Part shown: positions 40,001 to 52,000 of the stretch, piece by piece
How positions within the stretch are numbered: position 1 is the first letter of the stretch
How the letters are laid out: the number at the start of each line of letters is the position of its first letter
The notes under the pieces: generated by a model
Told to the model about the DNA's origin: nothing
The model's input: the letters and a program-made list of their open reading frames with translations, nothing else
Database searches by the model: none
Translations under genes and position numbers: made by a program
Origin: Episyrphus balteatus
Lineage: Eukaryota; Arthropoda; Insecta; Diptera; Syrphidae
DNA: 64,000 nt
Reading direction: 5' to 3'
NCBI RefSeq assembly: GCF_945859705.1
Contig: NC_079136.1
Span: forward strand, 9,279,501-9,343,500

Positions 40001-43000
40001 AACATTTGAATTTTTTAAACAAAATCGTTAGAGCCGTTTTCGAGATATTTCAATTTTACTAAAATCGGTATATGACAAGTACCGTTATTTTTGGTCCAAA
40101 AAATTAATTCCAAAAATCCCTCTGGAGAGTCGCCAAATAACGCTACATACCAAGTTTGACATTAATCGGTCCATCCGTTTAGGCTGTAGCTCCTTATACA
40201 GACAGACAGACAGACAGACAGACAGACTGACAGACAGACTGACAGACAGACGGACTTCCGGGACCCACTTTTTTGGCATTGTCTACCATCGTAATGTCAT
40301 GGAAAAATGTTATCTCAACTTTTTTTTTTAGTACGAATGCATAACTTTATATAAATAGTACCTATATCGCAAGTTACAAAGAAGCCAATCTGAGGAGTTT
40401 GGTATTTTGGGAGGTCTCTCAGTCTTTTTGACATTTTAACAAAAATCCACCAACATCCGTCGATTGTCAATATCATTCTTCGATCTTTATGCGAAAAAAT
40501 ATTTTTGTGCCTTCTTGCTGGCTTTATCCGCGTGTGATCAAAAATTAATCTCACGTATTTTCTCTTGAAATATTTTATTATTTAATAATAATAAATTTGT
40601 ATGATGAAATACGAAACCACCTTAAACTGTATTTCAATTAGCATAATTCTTTCATCAAAAACTCATATATCATTCAGAGACGACCCATGAACCAATTATA
40701 TTTTTTTGTTTTTATTTTTATTCGCTTTATGTATAAAAAGGACGTAATTTGTGATATAGATCAGATTTTGTATAAAATTTGCATAAAATATGCTGAAAAC
40801 AACTATAACTTTCCATTTTTTTCCATGACCTAGCCTAGGAAAAGACATACTAAGTTTTTTGTTTCTTCTAAGACAATGGAGAATCAGAGTTATCTTAATC
40901 TTCATCATCATCATCATCAACATCGTCATCATCCTACGCACATTCAAGCTAGATTGTTCCAGCACATCAAAATCCGATGAATAGAAAAGAAGACAGCAAC
41001 TTAAAGATAGAAATCTTGACAAGGCAACTCTCTTTGTAGGCAAACTTATGCGAAGGAACACCAACAAGTTGTTGTTCCTTTTCTCTTCGTCTCATTCAAA
41101 CTTCTTCTTCTAGAAATATATCATTTCTGAATAAAATTTATATCTTCAAAGGCCCTGATTTTTGTATCTGTTTGATTTGTTTCTACGATGACACTTAACA
41201 GCAGGTACTTCACTTGTTACGCGCTCCTTAAAGGCGCAAGCACACATTGAACAAAAACATAAAAAAAATTTAAAAAAAAATCAAAAAAGATGATTGGCAT
41301 CCGGTGGACATGTCTTTTTGCTCCTTTAATACTTCTTTTACTTATATTTTCTTGGATCGAGGAAAATCGAAGAAGAGTATATCTTTTTTTTTTGTGTTCT
41401 CATTGCTCTATGACGAAGACGATTCATTGTTTCAAGAACTTGGATAACTCATACTCGCGGTATTTATAAATGTTATATGGATGAGGCAATCGATGGCAAT
41501 GGTGAAGGTGGTATAAGACTCCTATAACTATATCTTATAGGGGTTTCCACGATTTTGTAGTAGTTTGTAACGTATAGTCTACATCTTTCTGAGAATAAAA
41601 AAAAAGCAGCAAATTTGTTGGAAGAAGCAACAACATTCACAGAAAAATAAAAACAAAAAAAAGAATCTATAAACTTATTAATATTCATGACCAAACTTTG
41701 ACTAAACAAAAAACAAAACAAAATGAAGTGCAGATTTCGAAGAGAAGAAGAGTGCTGACGATATGGCGACCACGACCGACGACAACAAGAGTCTAGTTTT
41801 GTTAAAGAACGCCAACAAGAAGAAGAAGACGAAGACTCTACTCTAGAAGTCGCGGTAATGTATAATGTACGCGAGAAGTCAATAAAAACAAAAAAAATAA
41901 AAAGTGCAGGCCTCGTTTTGGTTTCTTGTGGTGCGCGATAGCTTTTATTTAATATTTTTTCCTCATACGTTTCAAGGCTTCTCAAAAGACTCACAACTCG
42001 CTCTTAAACTATTTATGTATAGAATGATGTATAAAAATCCAAAAATAGTACACGCTCGTTCAGTTCGGTGTTACATCAGTGTTCAGTGTCCAACTGTTGT
42101 GTATAACTATCATACGCGACTGACATGCTTTTGTTTTCATTTCGCTAAAAGACACTTCTTCGAGTTTTTGAGCCTTTTGAAGAAGCAAAACAAGCCAGAA
42201 GCACCATTTTACCAAGCGAGCTGAGCGCGCGTTTATAAAGAATAAGTCACGATTAGCAGTTTTCAATGAAACATAAAAATATCTATGGCAATAAATAATA
42301 CATATTTTTTGTGTACTCGTATAGTTTGACTGTTTCTGGCTGATGATCATCGTTGTTTTGCACTAAAGAGTTGGCAATCTACTTTATACGTGTGTAGATG
42401 AAAGACACTCTGGTGGCGCTTGATTTAAGTTATTTTTGCTGGTTGAAGTTGTTATACAAAATTCCTTAGAAGAGTCAATTCCTAATCAAAGTTGGTGTAC
42501 ATCAAGGAAGTATCTTGAGTCCTTTATATTTTATACATATGTCCCTTTTTATTCTCTGCTTGAAATTACTTTTCCAAAGTGAATGAGTTTGCCAACGATT
42601 ACTAGTGAAGATTATATCTTTTCAAAGAGTACTTGATGAAAAAATTTGTATCCAAATTACGTGTCATTTTTTAAAACTTTATTTTTTTTTTAAGACCCCA
42701 TGAGCTGCAAATGTGAAATTTTTGTAGTTAAACATTTCGAAAACAGGAAAATATACCAGCTTTTAAGTTGAAATTTAGTTTTACTACAATTGACTAAAGA
42801 TGATAGCACCACTAGCAGGAAGTGTTTTGAGACCCCAGGACCTGCAGGCCTGGAATATTTTTTTTTTTCTAAATTTTTAACTTAAAACAGAAGAAACAAT
42901 TTTTGTTAATTGACTTAGAGTCATAGGACCACTTGCCAATCGTTTTTGAAATTTTAAGACCCCATTAATTATTGCTTTCAAATACTTCTAACATTATTTT

Positions 43001-46000
43001 AATGATGGTAAAAACAACTACGACCCCAATACCCGAAAGTCTTTAGAAATTTCGAAAACCTGCAGGTCAAGAATTTTTTTTATTAAGATTATTCTTATAT
43101 CCAGGCCTAAAATGGAGGTTTTTCTTCTCTCAACATTTCCCAAGCTGTTTTTTGTGGTAAAAAATATTGTGTTTATTAACAGTCTTTTAAAACCCCTCCG
43201 CTCCGAATTAAATTGGGCGAAAACCTCAAACTTTATCAACAAAACGGGAAGGATCAAAAACTCCAGGCCAAAGACCTGTCTATGTATATTTTAATACCCA
43301 TTAGTCTAAATTAATTTTGCACAAGTCTTAAATAATTGTTTTAATTGTTTCGAAAATAACTGTACAAATGTTTAAAATGACTTCTGGTCATAACACCACA
43401 AGACAAACATTTTTTCGGTATATGAAAAAAAAAATCTCAGGGTCATAAGACTACAGGTTAAAAATTTTTCTGTGTCTTTAAAGACTTTCAAAATTATATA
43501 GGAAGGATCTGAAGTAATTAATTTAAAGGTCTGAAATATTTTTTTGTTTAAAAAAAACTTGTTTGAATCTAAGACCTACAGCCTTGTTTTCAAAAAAAAA
43601 ATTAGATATTTTGGCCTAGATGTAGGTATAAGAAAACAGAAAAATATATTTCAATATCTAAAGATTGTCAGGTCTAAGATATATAAATTAATTTTTGGTA
43701 GAAATTTCATGAGGTCCTACTAGGTCTTCATGCCAAAGATGTTTTTCAATTTCAATATCTAAATTTTTTTTCAAAAACAGTCAAATTTTCTGATCCCGTA
43801 GGTCATCATAAAAATTTATTGGTTATAATTTTTTTTTGGTCTTAGGCCCAATTTATTCACTCTCCATTATTTTTAAAGGCTCCATTAAAAATTATAAAAC
43901 TGTCAAATCGCATACAAATTTTAAAATTTCCCTTTTTTAATGGCGACTTTAAATTTAATGGAGTGTGAATAAATTGGACCTTAGACCAACAGATTTGTTT
44001 AAAAAAATATATTTTGTGGGTTTTGTTAAATACTATTTAAGATTTATAAGAAAACAGGCTCAATAACTTTCAGGTCTACCTTCATGTCCAAAGTTATAAA
44101 AATTAAACATTTTATGAGGTCATAAGTCAACAGATTTGCTTTCTTAAAAAAAAAGTTAAATAAAAAAAAAAAATTAAAAAAATTATTTATATAAAAAATG
44201 GTTAAGGGTCCTAAGACAAAACCGAAAGATCATTCAATATTTTGGGACTCAAGGGTCTAAGGAGCAGGAATATTTTTTTCTTTGGTCAAGAATAATTATT
44301 TTCCCAACCGTTTCAAATCTACCGTTTGCTCGTTAAAAACGGGTAAGGGTCATAAGGTCCTAAAAAAAATTGAAGAACCCCACAGCACAAGGCTTTTTTA
44401 AACATTTCTTCCATCATTTTCATCATGACAAAAGTGACTCAGCGTTGTAGGAAAGTTTTGCCAAAGTTGATGCAAAATATCTTTCAATATTTTACATGGT
44501 CTCAACCTTAATATGATGACTCATGGTCGTAAATTCTTCAACATTTTGAGACCAAAGATAATAAATATTTCTTTTCTAAAATTGCTCAGGGTCATAAATC
44601 TACAGACTTTAGGTCCTTCCAATAGATTTTAAGAAGAATTTTGAAGCTTATAAAATTGATGAATCATTTTCGTGAGGTTTAAATCAATCGATCCCGAGTG
44701 TAAATACGACACATGTCAGTGCAAAACTCCTCTCGCATAGAGATACGAAAAACTATTCAAATATGTGTGCGAGAGCGCATGCAAATTGAATTGGAAATGC
44801 AAGTAATTCCTGCAAATCGGAATAGCGCAGGTGAATGTGCGATATGTTCTGTTTTTTTTTTTTTTTTTTTTTTTCTGACTTTTGGGAAGAGTTAAACGAG
44901 AACAGAGAAGATCTTCTTGGAGAATGGTGCTGGTTCATGATGGGGATTCTGTGTGATGCGGCTGCTTTATAGTATTTTTTGTTGTTCGTGGTTGTTCAGA
45001 CATCGGCGTTGTCGTCTTTTCGCGATGATCGTGTTGCATGGATTTCCTAGAGTGGAATCCTTGGGGGAATACTTTTGTGCGGTATGTGTCTTTATCGGAA
45101 TGGGTTCATCGTCTAGATGGGTTGTTAGCTATCTTGGTTTTTTTTTTGGGACACACGGAGGTTCTACTCGCTTGTAGATAGTTTCACACGTCCGACTGCA
45201 CAGGTCTCTCCGTCTCTCTCCGAATGAATATTTTGCCTGGGCTACGTCTTCAATGTCGAAAACCTTTGACACTTATCGTTTTTGATTTGTTCTGCTCTTG
45301 CAAGTTCTGGTTGTGATTTTGAACACGTTTCAGTTTATATAGGGAGCATTAGGATCCATTCGGATAGTTGAGTGAGAAATTTTATTTATTACCATCGTTT
45401 AATAGCTTCAGTGCAACGCTGTGCTGTGCTGTGTTTCGTGTAGAAAGGCAGTCTTTTACTTATAGATGAAATGAAATCTAATCGAACTAGCTATTTGACT
45501 ATGCATTGGATTTTATTGTCACATTCAAATATGATACTCGAATCTCGAATCTGTGAAGGCAGAGCAGAGCAGAGGTAGGAAGATATTGAATCATTTAGTT
45601 GCACAGATACCGTTTCAAAGAGCAACATAAACATAAAATAAGTGATAGATAATTATATTCATCGAAAAAAAAACAAAACGAAAAAAGATGAAATTGTATC
45701 TTTTGATGAGAAAATAAAAGAAACTAAAACAACAAAAAAAAAAAAATAAAAATGAATGGCGGTCACGGTTTTTTGAGGTCAAAATATCTAATCGATTTTC
45801 CGCTTCAATTTTATTTGTATCGCTTGAATATGCTAATTGAGTAATGGATACATTTTATTTAATGTTTTTATTTGTAGAGTGGATATACTATAGCTCTACT
45901 CATGCTGGCTTATTGTGAGGGCAGATTTAAATTTGGCGCCATAGTATCTTTTGTTTTTTTGTTTAAAAATAAACATTCCTACACATTCCTTAGAGTCATT

Positions 46001-49000
46001 TTTTTTTTGTTAAGATATTATTTCTTCAGGTTAATTGGTTTGAGCTGTCAAGAATAAAAGCATCACAAATTCTAATGTGCAGTGAGAATGATGTGATTTG
46101 GGGGTAAATTTATTATGGGTGTGAAATAAAGCAGTTATGAATTTCTTGTTTTGGAGGCAGGTTTTGGAGTGTTTGAAGAAGATAGATAGTTCGTTCGTTC
46201 TTCAAGAAAACAAATCGAAACTATTTTTCCGCAAAAACAGGACTGAAATGGTTTTGTTGGAGTGTTTTATAAAATTTCTATTTATCAAGAATTAATACAT
46301 TTAGTAAAAATATTGATAAATGTATTTTAAAATTTAGTTTTAAAAAGTGGCGCCCAACGAATGATTGATTTCAATTGAAATGAAATTAAAACAAAAAAAA
46401 GTGGGGTAATTGTATCTTAAATATTGTACAACTTGAAAATTATATTGAAATTTCAACAGGTAATAAAATAAGAGTGAAAAAAAATACAAAAGTGGCGCCC
46501 AACACAAAGTTATAATGAACGTAGTAGAAAAATTGTCAAAGAAACATATCGTCGGTGAAACCAGAAAAGTGTGTAACTCCATTTTAGCAAATTTTATAGG
46601 AGAGCAAAAAAACAAAATCGTTTTGAAGGCATTTGTATGAGTTTTTATTTTCTAATTTGCTAATAAAATAAAAACTATGAACTTTAAGGGGATTCCCAGT
46701 TTAAGGAACGCTAGATATCAGGTTTGTCTAATAGATGGCATTCAAATCTAATTTTCAGAAAATTTGGAGTTACACACTTTTCTGGTTTCACCGACGATAT
46801 AGAGAAGTTAGTTATTTGTTTTTTTTTTTTTTTAATACTATGCATACAAAATCAGTGCCCATCGATATCTAAATATATTTGATGAACAAAAATTGATTAA
46901 AAAATTATACAAAAATGCCGCAAAAAAAAAATAAAAATATGTTAAACGAAACAATTGCATCAAAATGATGAACGTTTTACAAGTGTAGTATTTTTTTAAT
47001 GGCGCCCAATGTGGAACTTTTTTTTTCTAAAAATAAAACGATTTAAAAATATTAATATAAAGAAGAAATTTAATAAGGAAACAAGTTTAAAAAAAACCGA
47101 AAAAATATGATCATTAAAGGGATGCGCACTTAGGAATATTAAATTTTAATAAACTCATGGGTAATATTTTAAACCTCGACTATAAAAAAACTGGAAGTAT
47201 TTTATGAACATTTCGATGAAAAAAACAATATTTGGAACCTTAGATTGATTTACTGTATTGTTTGCCTAATAACTTTTGAAAAAATATCTCTGTCTCATCA
47301 AATTAGATATTTTCCCAGATTATATTTTGTTGGATAACGAGTAATTATAAAAGTGATTGAGAAGTTTGAAAACAAAAAACATCAAACTAAGAAAAATATG
47401 AAAAAGTGGCGCCCAACGTAAGAATTTTGAATGTATTCAAAATAAATTCAAAATCAATTCTTTATACAAAATATTAAATATCCATGCAAGCAAAATTATT
47501 TATAAAAATTAAGAACTAATATATTTGTAAGAATGGCGCCCAACATAGAAAATCTAATTCCAAGATATTTATGAATATTAATGAGGAGTTTGAATATTTT
47601 ACACTCTATGAGTATTCATTATATTTTTACATATATTTGTTCTAGAAACAGGAATAACTTTGCTATAAATATAAAAAGAATGAATACAATATTTGAATTG
47701 TCAGTTTTATAAACTCAATACTGGAATTAAAATAAAAAAAAATTGTAAAAGTGGCGCCCAACGTAGGAGTACAAATTAAAATGTAGTAAAAGTTAATAGG
47801 AACTTGATTTTCTTCACATAAAACAAACGTTGTTATTTTTATAAACTTTTTGCTGAGAATGGACCAACAGACCAAAGCAAGAAAGTTACAGCTAAACAAC
47901 TTTCACAGATTCTAATAATGATTTTTTTTTTATCTCCATAAAACCCATATTTCTCTTCAAATTTGCATTTTTCATTACCTTCCACATATTCCCACAGTTA
48001 TACAATTATGACCGCTTGTAACATTTTTAATGTAGGTACAGTTTTAATTAATGATATCTCAATCGTTTATTAGATTTTTCCCAAGCCTAATTAAAGTACA
48101 AGACAAGATTTCCAATCCAAACAAGGTTAACACTTTTTATACATTGTTTTTTTTTTTTACTATAGAAAACAAAAGTCTGCGGCAATTTATCATCTTTATA
48201 TGAAAATCAATCAAAAATATATTTATTCTCACTCATCATCTACAATTTTGCGAAATATTTTAACATAATTTTAAAATTTTGTTTCATAATAATTTTTTTT
48301 AATAAAATCTGAGAATTTATTTAATTTTACTCTCAATATCAATTAACTGTTTTTGTCGTCCAATCTAATTTATTTTTAAACAGTTTACTGTGAATTTAAA
48401 TTTTAAATGCCAAACTATCAAGCAACAGACAAAAAAGTGAAAGGTTCTCCCTAGCCTTAAAAAACATCACCAAACATCATTTGACTTATCTGCCCCATTC
48501 ATCTGTCAAAAAATTGACGAATTTGGAATTAAACTATTCGAAGTTTATATCTGTCTGTAGTCTACAGGGGGCATTCATATAATTCGATTAACAAAATTCG
48601 CCTTGTAGGCAGCGTCATGTAAACATACAAAAAAAAAATATAACCTGAGTTCGACATCAAGTTAAAAAAATCTCTCCGCGCATGCGCAGTCGTGTATTTA
48701 ACCTAATACAGTCTATCTGTTTTTTTTTTCTGTGTATGTTATGAACTTCCTGTAGCCCCTATGGATTAATTAAAATTTTTTAAAACGTTCGTATTAAAAA
48801 AAATAATGAAAAACGCGCCGCATAAAGTCTAGATAGAGAGCAATAGTGAAAGGTGAAGCGATCCAAAATAACATGACACACCAAAATATCAAACAGGCAT
48901 GCGTAAAAAAAATATATGTGTATAAACGTGAACAAAAAAAAAAAAAACAGATCGCGCAGTGATGTTGCTATTAAATACTTGAATGCTGTTGCAAAGGTGT

Positions 49001-52000
49001 AGCACTTCATAGAGCGGTCTTTTAATTATAAAAAAGATGTATCTTCAATCGAAGATATGAAGAAACAAAAAAAAAAAAAAAAACAAAATTAAAAAATCCA
49101 AATCCAATTTACATACAAAACATCGAGCTGTCAACAAGTCTGATCTGAATTCGAGGGTTTTGGTGTGTTGTACAAAACTTCTGATAGAGTTACACTCAGG
49201 TGCCGGTGAAAAGATTCAAGTTTTTTTTTATTCTTCTTATTTTATGCAGTCAAACAGATCTATGTTAGCTAAGAGCCGAAAGAAAAACAATACATTTTCA
49301 GTTTCTAATAAATAAAAAGTAAGGGACCGTGAATGGAACCTTGTGGGACTCCATTCAAAATTATTATGTCTTTATAATGAAAGTGCCATTGGAAATTCAT
49401 TGGTGATTAATGTCCAAACGTAGTTGCTGTGCTAAAGAGCTGACATAAAATTTCTAGATAGGATGAAAAAGTCGAGTTGAAGGTTGTTGAAAATAACTTG
49501 ATTCGGAAAAAGAGATTTTAAACTTACGTAAAATGCGTCCTTAAAGAACAATAAAAAGCTAAACGTGTTTTAACTGATTATCAGGTTAAAAAAAATTAGT
49601 TGGAGGGAAATTCTACTAAAAGATAATTTGAGTTAGAGGCAGTGGCCTGTATTTTATATATTTTTTGAAAAGTGGCACCCAACGTTAAAATTTAATTGAA
49701 TATGTTTCAATTTAGTTAAAGGAACTTCAAATGCTCAGCGTTCATGTCCTCATTTTTGTGTTTTAAAGTAGTGATTAAGGAAAGGGCTCACTTAAATATT
49801 TTTGATCTAAATAAAAGTAACTACTTAGGTTCTACATTCGATACACATTTTTGGCTTTTAAAGTGACTAAAAAGATATTCGTAAAGTACTTACAAATTCT
49901 TAAACTAAAAATATGGCAACAAGCAGGATCAAACTAAAAAAATATGTAAAATCTCAAAAGTGGCGCCCAACGCAAGCTTGAATTGATTTTTTTTAACTTA
50001 ACAAATGAAACTTCAAAAGTTTTAAAAATTAACACAAAAAAAATTATTCAAGACCACTTGACATTGTAACTGAGAGACTATTCCAACATCCCCTGTGTCT
50101 TAAATAAGTAAATCTGGCGCCCAATGTGGGATTCAATTGAAAAGTGATCACGTACTAATTACAATAAATCAGATTAAAACAGTGTAGCCCAATATAATAT
50201 TCAAATAAGGTCTAAACTCAGAAAACTCAGAAGTTAAAATATTAAAAATGGCGCCCAACGTAGACTGGATTGAAATAAAAAATTAAAATAATTATTAAAA
50301 TTAAAATGGCAACCCTCGTAAGGCTATCAGGTTAGATATTCATGAAGTACTAACAAATACTTAGACTTAAAGATATGGCTACAAATAAGAAAGAAAGAAA
50401 ATAAAAAATAAAATCTTAATGTGGCGCCCAACGTAATCTTAAATTTGTTTTTGTGTTTTTTTTTTTTAACCCAAAAAGTGAAACAATAAGTGATAGCATA
50501 AAAACTATAAAAAAAACACTTAACATTGTTTGGGATCATACCCGTTTTTCATCTTCAATTTTAGTAAAATTGGCGCTAAATAATGAAGTTCAATTGAAAA
50601 GCCTTTTCGATCTACTCACAAGAAATCAAATTTCAAAAAAATAGTCCAATACAAAAATTAAATAAGGTATAAACACAGCAAATTCAGAAGATGAAATAGT
50701 AAAAGTTGCGCCCAACGTAGACTGAATGAAAAAAAAAAATAAACTAAAATAATTATGAAAATGGCGCCCAACGTTAGAATAAAAGATAATTATCTTGATT
50801 CCTGACTTTTATTCCAAAGAATTTTCGAAATGCAAGTTAATTTAATACAAAATAATCTAACAATGACCTATCTCATGGACCACGTGTGTTTAACATTGGC
50901 CCCTATGTTACGATCTTTCCATTTGTTTTTTTTTTGTATTTTTTATGAACATCATTCAATGAGGACCTCAAGCTGAAATTTTTGCTACTTTAAAACTGAA
51001 AGATACTTTGATGTGATAATAACCCCAAAAGAGATCTGTAGATATAAAAATGGATACAAAAAATATTTTCGATAGAAAGCCATCAGGTTGTTGTTTAAAG
51101 TAAAGATTTTGAAGAAGCTGGAATCTCCACAAGCTCTTGTATCAATCGAAAGATGGAAATAATTTTTGTTTTTGTCTTTTTGTTTTTTGTAAGTTAAAAA
51201 GACAGATTTCTACAAACATCCCTGAGTACCACTTAACAATGTTTTAAAGGAGCGTCGTGTTTTCTGTTGTAGTTTTTTGTTGTTGTTTTTATGTTTCTTG
51301 TTGGACATAGTGTGTGTTTGTATGGAGAAGAAGATGAAGAGTTATACTTCATTGAGGATCAGCGCGAAGGGAGGGAAAAAATTGGTGATGGAAAAGATTT
51401 CATCAAGTCATCCCATCCGATCGCTCTATGCACCCAACAACACAGCCTCTAGAGCTTTTGAAGGAAAGAAAAAAGACTCACAAAAAAAACCTAGAAGAGA
51501 CCTGAGGGGAAAGTAGTGTAGTGCGCGGTGAAAGATAGTTGAACTGAAGTTGAAGACTGCTGCGCGCAGCAACAACCTCTTAAAGTGTGTATTCAATAAC
51601 ATTGTGGAACGGTCATCGGTTCAAATCTGCCTTTGAGGCCTTTTTGCTGCTGCCTGAAGCTGCTGCTGACAAGCAGCAGTCTCTCTCTCTGCTGCCAATC
51701 CACTACAATGCTGATGATGATCGGAATTCATGTTTAATTTGTATCTCATGGATACAAATTCCCATCGATAGAGTGTTTTTGTTGTTTTTGTTGTTGTTGT
51801 TAAAGGCTTTGATGATTAGCTCTTTGTTTGTTGTGTTCCCGTTCAATCGATTGATTGAGCCTCAAGTACACACAAAAAAAAATATAGACAACATCCAGTG
51901 AATGAACCCAACTGCCGACCGCGGCGGACAAATGTTATAAAACCTCTGGAGAAAGAAGAAGAAATTTAAAATTTATCACGGAAAATGAATGAAAAACTAG

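Noticed and set aside
40085..40279. Minus-strand frame with SVSLSVCLSVCLS
   Set aside because: Translation of the (ACAG)n microsatellite.
41473..41994. 173-codon minus-strand open frame
   Set aside because: Composition follows poly-A/AAG/GAC simple sequence (Ser, Phe and Arg runs) and no domain is visible.
45932..45942. TTTGGCGCCAT, resembling the tRNA-Lys motif
   Set aside because: It lacks the third G (GGGCGCC) and the array context, so it was not counted.
46300..50800. LTR retrotransposon, suspected from the primer-binding-site-like motif
   Set aside because: No paired long terminal repeats ending in CA before the motif, no polypurine tract and no gag or pol frame; the motif is repeated in a tandem array instead.
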